Of a stretch of 64,000 nt of DNA, positions 16,942 to 25,700 are shown piece by piece. Positions within the stretch are counted from its first letter, which is position 1. Each line of letters opens with the position of its first letter. The stretch comes from Rhodocytophaga rosea (GTDB taxonomy: Bacteria > Bacteroidota > Bacteroidia > Cytophagales > 172606-1): the NCBI RefSeq assembly GCF_010119975.1, contig NZ_CP048222.1, positions 4,358,501 to 4,422,500 of the forward strand. Direction: 5' to 3'. The notes beneath the pieces were generated by a model, which saw only the letters and a program-made list of their open reading frames with translations, ran no database searches and was not told the origin of the DNA. Position numbers and translations under genes: made by a program.

Positions 16942-19212
16942 CTATTCGATGATGGCAATTTTGCTTACAAACGTTTCTTTTCCTTCTGTATCAGAACTGA
17001 AAATCAAATAGATTCCCGTGGCTGCTTTCCGGCCGGTATAATCTCTGCCATTCCAGACAGCCGTACTGCCCTGTGCTTTGGTTTCGTAGATTAGCCGGCC
17101 AGTAATATCTGTTATTTTGACCTCTGCCTGTGCTACCAGTCCGGATATAGTAATCAGTCCCTCAAAACCTGGCCGTACCGGATTGGGAAATATTTTCACA
17201 TCTGAATGAGTGCTTCCTCCTTCCGTTGCGGTTCCCCGGTATGAAACAATACCTTTGTCCGTTGCGATAAACACCTCTCCGGTCACCGGCTGAATTTGCA
17301 CATCGCGTATAATATCCGACAATAAGGGGCTGTTTTGCCTGGTAAAATGATGAATAAGTTCACTGCCATCCGGGGTGAATAGCCATAGCCCATTCCTGGT
17401 ACCTATCCATTTCCGGTTTCCGCCATCTACAGTGATTGCGGTAATACTTTCATCGCGCAATAAGGGGCGGCGTTCAAAAATGGGCTCAATAGCATCAAAC
17501 CCACTGTTTTCAAATATAGCAAAGGGATTAAAAAATACAGCAATACCCCGGTCAGTGCCCACCCATACCTGGCCTTCTTTATCTGCAGTGATAGCCGATA
17601 CAATACTGGAAGGCAGACTACCTTGCCCAGGAGGAGTGGTAGTTAGGTATCTGCTGCGGTTGTTTTTCTCATCAAACACCCAGATTCCTCCAGGAGGAGA
17701 AGCCAGTGGCATCCATTTATACCCAGCATCATCTATTAGCAGTGAAGTGGGGAAACGGGCGGCAGTACTGGAAAAATTGTAAGATTGCCAGGAATTATCT
17801 GTCTTCTTCATATACAGTGAAGCACTTCCGGCAGCAGCGCCATAAATTGCCATCCAGACATTTCCTGTGGCATCCACTTGTATGTCAGTGATTTTTATAT
17901 CTCCGGCAGGAGAAGATTGCAGCGGAGAATTACTAGCATTAAATATGGTACTTGATTGTCCTGGCTGAGTTACCAGCACACCATCACCAAAAGCAGCCAT
18001 ATAGAGTTGGTCATCAGCCGGGTTATAAGCAGCATTTACCAGATCTTGCACCACCGGAATCTGGTGGCCTGGATCTGTTGTTGCACCATAATAATTCTCC
18101 CAACCAGCAGAGGTAAAAATGGAAAGCGTTCCAGACTGGTTTAAGGCGGTATAGGTACTGGAAAAACCACCAGGCACAGCGAGTATATTTTCTTTATATG
18201 ACAGTAACTGCCATATAGAATTGCTGGCTGGCCCATTAGGTACATATTGTGCAAAAGTGCCTGACTCATTGCTGAGCAAGCCATTTACCCCATCAGCTAT
18301 CCAGAGTTTGTTTTCTGCATCAAAGGCAGCTTCGTATGGTTGCTGGATTAAGCTATTTTGTATCTCCTGTATATTGTTGTTTGCATCCAGCACCAGAACT
18401 TTCCCAGGAGTACTAACCGTAATAAATCCTAGTGATTCTTTGATTGTATATCCCTGCGTTGTTGCAGGCAGATCTATTTTTTGCCACTGGCTATTCTCAT
18501 ACATATATAAGCCATCATTTTCCAGACTGGCATATACTTTTTCTTGCCGACTGGCCAGAGAAATTGCGGCTTTTGCAGGTATTCCCTGAGAAGGTCCGGC
18601 AAGGACCCAGTTATTATAATCGAGCAAATTTACACCTGTCGCTGGAGCTGTTAATATGCCCTGGGAAGAAGCCAGAAACAAAGTATTATTGACCATAGCC
18701 ATGGCATATGTCCGGATGGCACTACCACTTGCACCCAGGTTGAGATAGGTTTCTTTAATCTCCTGTTTTTCTATATCCAATACAACCACTCCAAAATTAG
18801 TAGATAAATAGGCCAGATTCCCATTGAAAAAAATGTGATTAACCTGTTTATCAGGAATAGCTGTAGATGTAGCCAGATCATCGATATTGGTAATGGTATT
18901 GTCCCGTAACAAGTCAATATTCCCATTTGTGTAGGCGATCAAAAGCGTCTGGGTAGAGGAATTATAGGCCAACCTGCTTACTTGTGTATCGCTGAACCCA
19001 TCCTGCCTGGACAGTATGGTGCTGCTGCTGGTAGCTTTGTCATATACAAAATATCCATTATCTGCTGCGGCGTAAACCTGTTCGCCGGCAATGGCTATGG
19101 TATGGATAGAAGAATAGGAGAGGTGTGTACGCCAGGTTCCTACCGGAATGTTCTGGGCAAGCGCCTGAACGGTGATTAAAAGATAAACCGCAACAAGGCA
19201 GTATAATTTCAT
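16942..19212 (-). CDS. porZ: PorZ-like type IX secretion attachment-complex protein
   Basis: The 756-residue protein has a signal peptide (1-19, ending ALAQ). Two seven-bladed beta-propellers of two-component-regulator type follow (start IPVGTWRTHLSYSSIHTIA; blades such as GQVWVGTDRGIAVFF and GNRKWIGTRNGLWLF). It ends with a type-A T9SS sorting domain (KIFPNPVRPGFEG ... AAATGIYLI, ending KIAIIE). This is the layout of Porphyromonas PorZ, which sits on the cell surface and supplies anionic LPS to the PorU sortase for anchoring cargo proteins. The neighbouring recO gene fits the gene order I recall for PorZ in other Bacteroidota. The name rests on architecture and needs a profile search; generic propeller proteins exist. 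Confidence 0.7.
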   Translation of the reverse strand: MKLYCLVAVYLLITVQALAQNIPVGTWRTHLSYSSIHTIAIAGEQVYAAADNGYFVYDKATSSSTILSRQDGFSDTQVSRLAYNSSTQTLLIAYTNGNIDLLRDNTITNIDDLATSTAIPDKQVNHIFFNGNLAYLSTNFGVVVLDIEKQEIKETYLNLGASGSAIRTYAMAMVNNTLFLASSQGILTAPATGVNLLDYNNWVLAGPSQGIPAKAAISLASRQEKVYASLENDGLYMYENSQWQKIDLPATTQGYTIKESLGFITVSTPGKVLVLDANNNIQEIQNSLIQQPYEAAFDAENKLWIADGVNGLLSNESGTFAQYVPNGPASNSIWQLLSYKENILAVPGGFSSTYTALNQSGTLSIFTSAGWENYYGATTDPGHQIPVVQDLVNAAYNPADDQLYMAAFGDGVLVTQPGQSSTIFNASNSPLQSSPAGDIKITDIQVDATGNVWMAIYGAAAGSASLYMKKTDNSWQSYNFSSTAARFPTSLLIDDAGYKWMPLASPPGGIWVFDEKNNRSRYLTTTPPGQGSLPSSIVSAITADKEGQVWVGTDRGIAVFFNPFAIFENSGFDAIEPIFERRPLLRDESITAITVDGGNRKWIGTRNGLWLFTPDGSELIHHFTRQNSPLLSDIIRDVQIQPVTGEVFIATDKGIVSYRGTATEGGSTHSDVKIFPNPVRPGFEGLITISGLVAQAEVKITDITGRLIYETKAQGSTAVWNGRDYTGRKAATGIYLIFSSDTEGKETFVSKIAIIE

Positions 19213-19247
19213 TAGATTATTTTTATTTTCAAATCACTAAGCAAAGC

Positions 19248-19859
19248 CTAAGATATATGTTTCTTTATCCTGGCCATTCCTTCATTAAAACACTTGCGGC
19301 ACCTGGCTTCATAGCTTTCTGTTTCGCCGAGCAGCACCTTTGCTTTAGAAGGCACCAGACGGAAAGAGAAAGAGGCTACATTGCCGCACACGGCACAAAT
19401 AGCATGTACTTTGGTTACAAATTCGGCTACTGCTATTAAGGCAGGCATACACCCAAATGGTTTTCCCTCAAAATCCATGTCAAGGCCGGCTACAATCACC
19501 CGTTTTCCGCTATTGGCCAGAGCAATACATATTTCCACAATGCCTTCATCAAAAAACTGAGCTTCGTCTATGCCCACCACATCTGAGTTGCCGGCAAGCA
19601 ATATAATTTCCTGGGAAGCATATACAGGAGTGGAGCGAATAGCAGTAGCATTATGAGAGACAACGTCGGATTCGTGGTAACGGGTATCTACAGCTGGCTT
19701 GAAAATTTCTACCTGTTGTTTAGCAATTTTGGCCCGGTTCAGGCGGCGTATGAGTTCTTCTGTTTTGCCTGAAAACATAGAACCACAGATCACTTCTATC
19801 CAGCCCGTACGGTTGTTTCTTCCAGGCTGTTGTCTTTCTAAGCGGGGTTCTATAAACAT
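19248..19859 (-). CDS. tdk: Thymidine kinase, type II
   Basis: The 203-residue protein carries the tdk P-loop GSMFSGKT (residues 26-33) and the Walker-B-like DEAQFFDEG. The lasso/thymidine-binding region includes [25 protein letters not shown]. Zinc-binding cysteines CAVC and CRKC are present. It phosphorylates thymidine to dTMP in the salvage pathway and can use deoxyuridine. The stop is 35 bases before the porZ start, so it probably leads the tdk-porZ-recO transcript. The nucleoside could be supplied by the CNT transporter at 2433-3758. Confidence 0.94.
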   Translation of the reverse strand: MFIEPRLERQQPGRNNRTGWIEVICGSMFSGKTEELIRRLNRAKIAKQQVEIFKPAVDTRYHESDVVSHNATAIRSTPVYASQEIILLAGNSDVVGIDEAQFFDEGIVEICIALANSGKRVIVAGLDMDFEGKPFGCMPALIAVAEFVTKVHAICAVCGNVASFSFRLVPSKAKVLLGETESYEARCRKCFNEGMARIKKHIS

Positions 19860-20224
19860 GATTTAACAATTCTTAGGAATACTATCCGCATCAACATACT
19901 TAAACAGGTCAGAATCACTGGCAGATAAACGGGTGAATTTACAAAGTTTTGTTTACACTGGTATAAGGCTTTCTCTTCCTAAAACCAGTTCAGCCGGCCT
20001 GCTACAAGCGGCAATCTGGATTTTGCTATAAAAAGTAGGAACTTTTGCTTATACATTGGTAAATAGTAATCAGAAAGTAAAGAAATTTTTGTGTTCTGAA
20101 AAAATACCTATAATTAAGTATTGACTGGCTTGTATAAGCTACTTACATTACTCATACTTTTTAAGCGGCTGCTGTTCATCCTTTCCATAAATTTTGTAAG
20201 TACATCTCCTGTAAAGTTTGTTGT
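19860..20224. other. Gene-free 365-base region between divergent units
   Basis: This AT-rich interval separates tdk (minus) from the three-gene operon starting at 20225 (plus) and must hold both promoters. A possible -7-like sequence TAAATTTTG occurs near 20190 on the plus strand, but no clear -33 partner was found. No ORF, RNA fold or repeat was recognised. Confidence 0.4.
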
Positions 20225-21025
20225 ATGCGCTTTGCATTGATCTTATTGCTGCTGGTTTGGTTGGCCCAAACCAGTAAAGCCCAGGATACCCTCCGCCGGA
20301 CAGATGGAGTACTTATTCCGGCGAAAATACTGGATATAAAAAATGGAGAAATAACATTTAACAAAACAGCTTCAACCGATAGCCTGGTGTATATCATCAG
20401 CACGAGTGAAGTGGAGTGGATACGGTATGCCGATGGAAGCCAGCGAACCTTCACTGTTCCAAGCCAGAATAAACCTGTTATCAAACCAGCGCAGCAAACA
20501 TCTGGCACCAGCCGGAATATTATCGTATTCCGCCCCTTTGACCTGGTTTTTCCAACTATCAGTCTGGCTTACGAACATTTTTCGCCTTCACAAAAATTCA
20601 GTTACCGGATTCCTGTTTCTTTTGGATTGAATACAAAGGAAGAAAGAGACCTGTCGTATGCCTTTCTGTATTCAACCGGAAAAAGCTTTTCTACTGGAAT
20701 AGATTTAAATTTCTATCTGAGCCATCCGGACGATAAGTTCCGTTATTACATAGGCCCGGCATTGCAGCTAGGCTTTCTCCGCTTTACTTCTCCCTATTAT
20801 TCGCCAACCAATCCCAATGACCGGGTTACCTACAAAGGGACTCAGTTTGCTATTCTGGCCAACAATGGATTCTGGTACCGGACGACAGATAGGTTTGTAG
20901 TAGGCGCTGATATAGGTTTGGGCTTACGGCGAAGGTCATTCCAGGAAGATATTGTCTATAATACCTATTATGCAAAAGTAAGTCTCAAATTATCTGGCAA
21001 TATCAGTGTTGGAATCACTTTTTAA
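20225..21025 (+). CDS. Exported protein of the radical SAM operon, outer-membrane type
   Basis: The 266-residue protein has a signal peptide (1-19, ending SKAQ). A small N-terminal beta domain (DTLRRTDGVLIPAKILDIKNGEITF) matches the pattern of Bacteroidota proteins that begin with a DxIxxxDGxxIxAKVxxIxxxxIxY motif. A probable beta-barrel of about 150 residues follows, with a C-terminal strand ending SVGITF. It is first in a tight operon with a lipoprotein gene (13 bases later) and a radical SAM gene. The N-terminal motif family is widespread and of unknown function. No catalytic motif is visible; an outer-membrane location is inferred from composition. Confidence 0.65.
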   Translation: MRFALILLLLVWLAQTSKAQDTLRRTDGVLIPAKILDIKNGEITFNKTASTDSLVYIISTSEVEWIRYADGSQRTFTVPSQNKPVIKPAQQTSGTSRNIIVFRPFDLVFPTISLAYEHFSPSQKFSYRIPVSFGLNTKEERDLSYAFLYSTGKSFSTGIDLNFYLSHPDDKFRYYIGPALQLGFLRFTSPYYSPTNPNDRVTYKGTQFAILANNGFWYRTTDRFVVGADIGLGLRRRSFQEDIVYNTYYAKVSLKLSGNISVGITF

Positions 21026-21038
21026 CAAATGCTGCCCT

Positions 21039-22733
21039 ATGAAAAACCGATGGACCTACCTTACTTTTAACACATTTAAACCCCTGCATTTGTTCCGGAA
21101 GGACAGCACTACTGCTATCATTGCCAAAATTCTGCTCCTATGTTTTTCATTTCAGGTGAGTGGCTGTAATTATTACCGTACCCGTACTGAAAATTCGCCT
21201 GCTAGCGGACAGCAAATATCTCTGGCTGCCGGAAAGTATTTCATTCTGCACCAGGGCAATAAAACCTATAGTTTTAGCAATCCGGTAATTAACGGTGAAT
21301 TTCTGGAAGGAGTAATTGGCGAAGTAGCGCCTGACTTTATTGGTTATACTAATCCGGAATCTGGTAAGGCTTACCGTTACAATAGCTCTGACAAAAGGAT
21401 TGCACTCAATATTGTCCATATCTATATCAACGAATATAGCAAAGGAGAGGGAAGTCAGGTAATGATACCTATTACTTCCATTAAACGGATTGATGTAGTG
21501 GAAAAAGAAACAGGCCGTACGGTAGCTTCCCATATATTAGGAGGACTGGCTATGATTACAGGCGTTCTAGTAATTGTTACCATTTTAGTAGCATTGCTTA
21601 AAAGCTCTTGTCCGTTTGTGTATGTGTATAATGGAGAGAATTATCAATTTGTAGGGGAGACATATGGAGGAGCTATATTTTCACCACTGGAACGCCAGGA
21701 TTTTATGCCCTTGCCTGGGATACAGCCAGTAGGTAATGAGTACCGGGTGAAAATTACCAATGAGTTAAAAGAACGCCAGTATACCAATCTGGCCCAGTTA
21801 TGGGTCGTTGCTCATCCGCAGGGTAGTCAGGTGTTACTGGATCAGCAGGGAAATCCACAGGTATTCTCAAACCTTCAACCACCTGTTTCTGCTATGGCGA
21901 CAGATGGCCGGAATTATTTACCGCAGCTATTAAAAAAAGACCAGTCGGCGTATCTGTTTAATGAAGCAACAGCCACAGATTCGTTGAATTCTATGGTACT
22001 TACTTTTGCTAAACCGGCCTCTGTCCAGCAAGGAAAACTAATATTACGGGCACAAAACTCCTTGTGGCTGGATTATTTGTTTGGAGAATTCACCAAAAAA
22101 TTTGGTTCATTTTATACCACATGGGCAGAGCGGCAGAAAGCTAAATCATATGACGAACTCAATACCTGGCAGCACAATCAGGGCATTCCATTACTGGTTT
22201 CCGTAGAAACGGATCAGGGCTGGCAACCAATAGAAGCCATTCCATCAGTGGGGCCATTGGCCGCCAGAGATCTGGTGGTACCCATAGATTTTTCAAAAGA
22301 TAATTCAAAGCCGGAAGTAAGAATAAAGTTGTCAGCCGGATTTATGTTCTGGGAGCTGGATTATGCAGCGATAGATTTTAGCAAACAAATTCCTGCAACC
22401 CTTTCCAGGCATACACCATTTTCAGCCATCACTCACCAGAATAAAGACGTAAGCAAACAACTGGCTTCTGATGACAAGCACTATCTGGCACAAACGCAGC
22501 CTGGAATGGCTGTTGAACTTAAATTTCAGGTAGATACTCCCAACAAACCGGCAGAAAAATATACAGCTTTTCTGCGCACCAAAGGCTATTACGAGCATAT
22601 ACGCGAATATGAAGGTATGCCAGATATGGTAGAACTCAGTCAATTCCGCAAGCAGGGGCGTTTTATTGAATTTTCAAGGGAAAAATACCAGGAAAGTATA
22701 CACCAGATGAACAATACCGTTGCGAGGCAATAA
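21039..22733 (+). CDS. Large lipoprotein of the radical SAM operon, function unknown
   Basis: The 564-residue protein has a late lipobox (FQVSGC, about residues 38-43), a beta-rich N-terminal part, and a hydrophobic segment at about 164-188 (LGGLAMITGVLVIVTILVALL). A block follows immediately that begins SCPFVYVYNGENYQF and VGETYGGAIF. The remainder is a long beta-rich domain with LTFAKP and AQNSLWLDYLFGEFTKKFG. I have no named family for this block. The start was placed at the ATG at 21039, 13 bases after the upstream gene. The position between a surface-type protein and a radical SAM enzyme suggests a shared envelope-linked task, but the task is unknown. Confidence 0.65.
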   Translation: MKNRWTYLTFNTFKPLHLFRKDSTTAIIAKILLLCFSFQVSGCNYYRTRTENSPASGQQISLAAGKYFILHQGNKTYSFSNPVINGEFLEGVIGEVAPDFIGYTNPESGKAYRYNSSDKRIALNIVHIYINEYSKGEGSQVMIPITSIKRIDVVEKETGRTVASHILGGLAMITGVLVIVTILVALLKSSCPFVYVYNGENYQFVGETYGGAIFSPLERQDFMPLPGIQPVGNEYRVKITNELKERQYTNLAQLWVVAHPQGSQVLLDQQGNPQVFSNLQPPVSAMATDGRNYLPQLLKKDQSAYLFNEATATDSLNSMVLTFAKPASVQQGKLILRAQNSLWLDYLFGEFTKKFGSFYTTWAERQKAKSYDELNTWQHNQGIPLLVSVETDQGWQPIEAIPSVGPLAARDLVVPIDFSKDNSKPEVRIKLSAGFMFWELDYAAIDFSKQIPATLSRHTPFSAITHQNKDVSKQLASDDKHYLAQTQPGMAVELKFQVDTPNKPAEKYTAFLRTKGYYEHIREYEGMPDMVELSQFRKQGRFIEFSREKYQESIHQMNNTVARQ

Positions 22734-22775
22734 TCCGGTAGGCTACTCTTATATAAAATCTTTATTTTAAACCAG

Positions 22776-24056
22776 ATGATGAGTACTCACACAGTTGTTG
22801 CGCCTGCCACCCTACAGTTACCTGAGCAAACAGTGTACAAAGCGGATGGGATGCCCAGCCTTCCTCACTTTCAGCCTACCATCCTCCAATCTCCACTCAG
22901 GCGCTATATAGCCAACCGGCGGCTCAGGTTCCGGGAACTGATGATTTTAATATCCTGCATGCCTCACCCGATAAAGTTATACAAGGCGTTGCAAAAAATA
23001 GCTCAACTCAGGGAGTTGTATTTTGGACAGTCGATTCCTAAAAAGCTTGCCTATGTGGGTGGGCGGTATTACTGGGGCTTTCATTCCCCAGGCTGGCCTT
23101 CGCATTCATTCACTGAATATCTCACCCACACCATTCAGCAACTGGAACCTCAACAGCCAGATGAGCGCACCTTGCATATGGCATTTGTAGCTATTACTAA
23201 AAAATGCCCTCTGGCCTGCGAACATTGTTTTGAATGGGACAATCTGAATAAGCGAGAAAAACTATCTGTTAATGACCTGAAGAAAATAGTTTCCTCTCTC
23301 CAGGAGAAAAAGATCGCCCAGATTCATTTTAGTGGTGGTGAACCTATGTTGCGGATGCAGGATATGATGGAAGTAATGCGTACAGCCAAACCAGGCACCG
23401 ATTTCTGGGTAATTACTTCAGGCTACCATTTCACTGCAGATAATGCACAATTGTTAAAAAAAGCTGGGCTTACAGGTGTTTCTGTTAGTCTGGATCATTA
23501 CCTGGCAGCCGAACATAATGCATTCCGCCATTACAATGATGCTTTCGACAATGCCATACAAGCCGTTGGCCATGCACATCAGGCTGGCTTGGTAGTTAGT
23601 TTGTCCTTGTGTGTAACTCAGAATATGGCTAGCGAAGAACACCTGATGCAGTATGCCAGGCTGGCCAACCAATTGGGCGTTGCCTTTATTCAATTGCTGG
23701 AACCACGGGCAGTTGGTCATTATGCAGGAAGACCGGTATCACTCACAGAAGATCAAGTGCAGGTATTACACCGGTTTTATGAGAAACTGAATTTTGATCC
23801 GGCGTTTGATGGATGGCCGATTATAACGTTCCATGGCTATCATCAGCGACGGGCTGGTTGTAGTGGGGCCGGTTTCCGGTTTTTATATATTGATACCGAC
23901 GGAGATGTACATGCCTGTCCTTTTTGCCAGAAGAAAAGCGGAAGTGCCATTAATGAATCTATGGATACATGCCTGAACCGCTTAAGCGAAAGAGGTTGTC
24001 ATGTATTTGAACAGGCGAAAAACTTGGTGGAGGGTAATGGTATTAGAGTCAAATAG
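22776..24056 (+). CDS. Radical SAM enzyme with SPASM-like C-terminal cysteines
   Basis: The 426-residue protein has a 140-residue leader region without known domain. A radical SAM core follows with Cys144, Cys148 and Cys151 (CPLACEHC) and the GGEP motif (FSGGEPML). The C-terminal part has cysteines at 362, 381, 384, 399 and 408 (CSGAG, HACPFC, RGC), likely ligands of an auxiliary Fe-S cluster as in SPASM/Twitch enzymes. Such enzymes modify peptides or proteins, or make cofactors, through a 5'-deoxyadenosyl radical. No precursor peptide ORF was found nearby. It is third in an operon with an exported protein and a lipoprotein; the usual partner genes of known RiPP systems are absent. Confidence 0.85.
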   Translation: MMSTHTVVAPATLQLPEQTVYKADGMPSLPHFQPTILQSPLRRYIANRRLRFRELMILISCMPHPIKLYKALQKIAQLRELYFGQSIPKKLAYVGGRYYWGFHSPGWPSHSFTEYLTHTIQQLEPQQPDERTLHMAFVAITKKCPLACEHCFEWDNLNKREKLSVNDLKKIVSSLQEKKIAQIHFSGGEPMLRMQDMMEVMRTAKPGTDFWVITSGYHFTADNAQLLKKAGLTGVSVSLDHYLAAEHNAFRHYNDAFDNAIQAVGHAHQAGLVVSLSLCVTQNMASEEHLMQYARLANQLGVAFIQLLEPRAVGHYAGRPVSLTEDQVQVLHRFYEKLNFDPAFDGWPIITFHGYHQRRAGCSGAGFRFLYIDTDGDVHACPFCQKKSGSAINESMDTCLNRLSERGCHVFEQAKNLVEGNGIRVK

Positions 24057-24173
24057 TGAGTATAAAGTATAGATTTTTTATTACCTAGATTGAGGAGCTT
24101 TTATGCATCAAAAATCTTCGTTTATATAGCAGGTATAAATTTCTATAAATCAGTCTCAAAAGGCAGAAATACA

Positions 24174-24198
24174 AAAAGCTGAGAAATTCTCAGCTTTT
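24174..24198. terminator. Bidirectional terminator between radical SAM gene and cspA
   Basis: A 10-bp perfect stem (AAAAGCTGAG / CTCAGCTTTT) with a 5-nt loop stands between the convergent radical SAM gene (ends 24056) and cold-shock gene (ends 24297). Both orientations end in a short T run. Confidence 0.75.
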
Positions 24199-24296
24199 GC
24201 TATTACAAATTTACTCAAATGTAAAGTATAAGTTAGTTCTAATTATAACGTTTATAAAACTATAGGTTTCTAATTGTCGTTTTGATTGAATTCTTC

Positions 24297-24491
24297 TTAG
24301 TCTACTACTTTTACATTTACTGCATTTTTACCTTTTTTCCCTGTCTCCACATCATACGTTACCTGATCGTTCTCTCTGATTTCGTCAACCAGAGCGCTCA
24401 CGTGAACAAATATGTCATCGCCTCCATCTGAGGGCTTAATAAACCCAAATCCTTTTGAGTTATTAAAAAATTTTACTGTACCTTTTGGCAT
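24297..24491 (-). CDS. cspA: Cold-shock-domain protein (CspA family)
   Basis: The 64-residue protein is a single cold-shock OB fold with both RNA-binding motifs: KGFGFI (RNP1) and DIFVHVSA (RNP2). It binds single-stranded RNA and DNA and acts as an RNA chaperone. The start at the ATG ending at 24491 gives the normal length (MPKGTVKFFN); the longer frame adds eight atypical residues. A TATATTTG -7 element lies at 24539-24546 on the minus strand, and a 14-bp palindrome lies just upstream of it. Confidence 0.93.
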   Translation of the reverse strand: MPKGTVKFFNNSKGFGFIKPSDGGDDIFVHVSALVDEIRENDQVTYDVETGKKGKNAVNVKVVD

Positions 24492-24538
24492 TGTATTAAT
24501 TAAGTTAAGCGGCAATAAAGTTATAAATAATTATATTT

Positions 24539-24584
24539 CAAATATATATTGTTAAATTTTTTATGTTTAGGCAAAATATTTTGC
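24539..24584 (-). promoter_or_regulatory. cspA promoter region with palindrome
   Basis: On the minus strand, TATATTTG (24546 to 24539) is a perfect TAnnTTTG -7 element, about 48 bases before the cspA start codon. A perfect palindrome GCAAAATATTTTGC lies at 24571-24584, about where a -33 element or an operator would be. The TTG inside it is 25 bases from the -7 element, longer than usual, so the -33 assignment is uncertain. Confidence 0.45.
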
Positions 24585-24650
24585 ATTTTTAGATAACAAC
24601 CCTCTACAATGCGCCTTTAATCATCCTTTATCAATGATCTGATTGACAGA

Positions 24651-25700
24651 TTAATCCGGCTGGGCATCTAAGTTTTTTTCGACCAGCCGGATGTTGACAG
24701 CGAAATTACAGCTTTCACACTCGTCGAGTTTGGCAGTAGCAATACCGATTACCTGTCCCTGCATATTCATCACCGGGCTGCCGCTGCTGCCCGGAGAAAT
24801 TGCCGCATCTATCTGTATATAATCATTTTTTGTATGCAGGCTTCTGAAGGCAGATACCACACCCCTGGTAACAGTGCTTTCCAGCCCTTTTGGATTACCC
24901 AATACAAAAATATCTTCTCCTTTTTCCGGTAACTCCTCCGATAATTGCAAATAGGGCGACTGATCTATATCGACTTTGAAAATGATATAATCAGTATCTT
25001 CATCAGAGTGAATGATGCTGGAGACAGGGAAATACTTGCCTTCGCGGGTTTTGATCTTGTACTGGGCTGAACCTTTGAATACATGATAGTTACTCACCGC
25101 CAGTCCATGTTCGTTAATGAAAAAGCCGGTTCCACTGCCAGTTGTATTTCCTTCTTCATCCAGAGAATAGATCAGAAACACACAAGGTTCAGCTATCCGC
25201 ACCAGCTGGCGGAGTGATCGGGGTTCCGGTGTTTTTTTGGCGGATTCAGGTAATTTGGTTTGTTCCTCTGGAATTTCTTTATTTTTTCCGGCTGAGGTAG
25301 TGGCCGTCATGTCTTCATTTACGTATCCCTGAAAAGCCCGGAGGCTATCGGTGAGGTATTCTTTGTTTAAGGGACTTAAGCGGCGTTTGAGCAGTTCTGC
25401 ATTAATGGAAACGCCTTTAATCGTTTTGATATAGGCAAACACTTCCTGATTACTGCTTTTGATGGTATAGGTATTGCTCCGGTCGGTGGCAAACCGGATT
25501 TTTTTGTCGAGTATATTTTCTGACAGATATTCTTTGGCTTCTGGTGTATCTTCCACGCCGATCAGTTGAACGGTGAGGCCGTTTTTCAACGTAATAGTAT
25601 TGCCATTTACAATATCTACTACCGTATGGCTACGCTCTTCCACCGATTTGCTACAGGCAACTAAACCTAACATACAACAAACAATAAACAGGGTTTTCAT
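24651..25700 (-). CDS. Lipoprotein with nuclease-fold domain fused to trypsin-like protease
   Basis: The 349-residue protein starts with a lipoprotein signal (lipobox LVAC, Cys16). Residues 25-125 look like a staphylococcal-nuclease/thermonuclease fold (HTVVDIVNGNTITLKNGLTVQLIGVEDTPEAKEYL). The catalytic Arg/Glu pair of active nucleases is not evident, so this part may only bind. Residues 165-345 form an HtrA-like trypsin domain with His206 (SNYHVF), Asp237 (DTDYIIF) and Ser306 (SPGSSGSPV), but no PDZ domain. It is likely a periplasmic serine protease. Its ATG overlaps the stop of the upstream dioxygenase gene by one base (TGATG), indicating translational coupling. Confidence 0.82.
   Translation of the reverse strand: MKTLFIVCCMLGLVACSKSVEERSHTVVDIVNGNTITLKNGLTVQLIGVEDTPEAKEYLSENILDKKIRFATDRSNTYTIKSSNQEVFAYIKTIKGVSINAELLKRRLSPLNKEYLTDSLRAFQGYVNEDMTATTSAGKNKEIPEEQTKLPESAKKTPEPRSLRQLVRIAEPCVFLIYSLDEEGNTTGSGTGFFINEHGLAVSNYHVFKGSAQYKIKTREGKYFPVSSIIHSDEDTDYIIFKVDIDQSPYLQLSEELPEKGEDIFVLGNPKGLESTVTRGVVSAFRSLHTKNDYIQIDAAISPGSSGSPVMNMQGQVIGIATAKLDECESCNFAVNIRLVEKNLDAQPD

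Noticed and set aside
20225-24056. The radical SAM trio as a classical RiPP cluster
   Set aside because: No small precursor ORF with a leader, no protease or exporter, and no RRE-type domain was recognised; reported instead as an unassigned operon.
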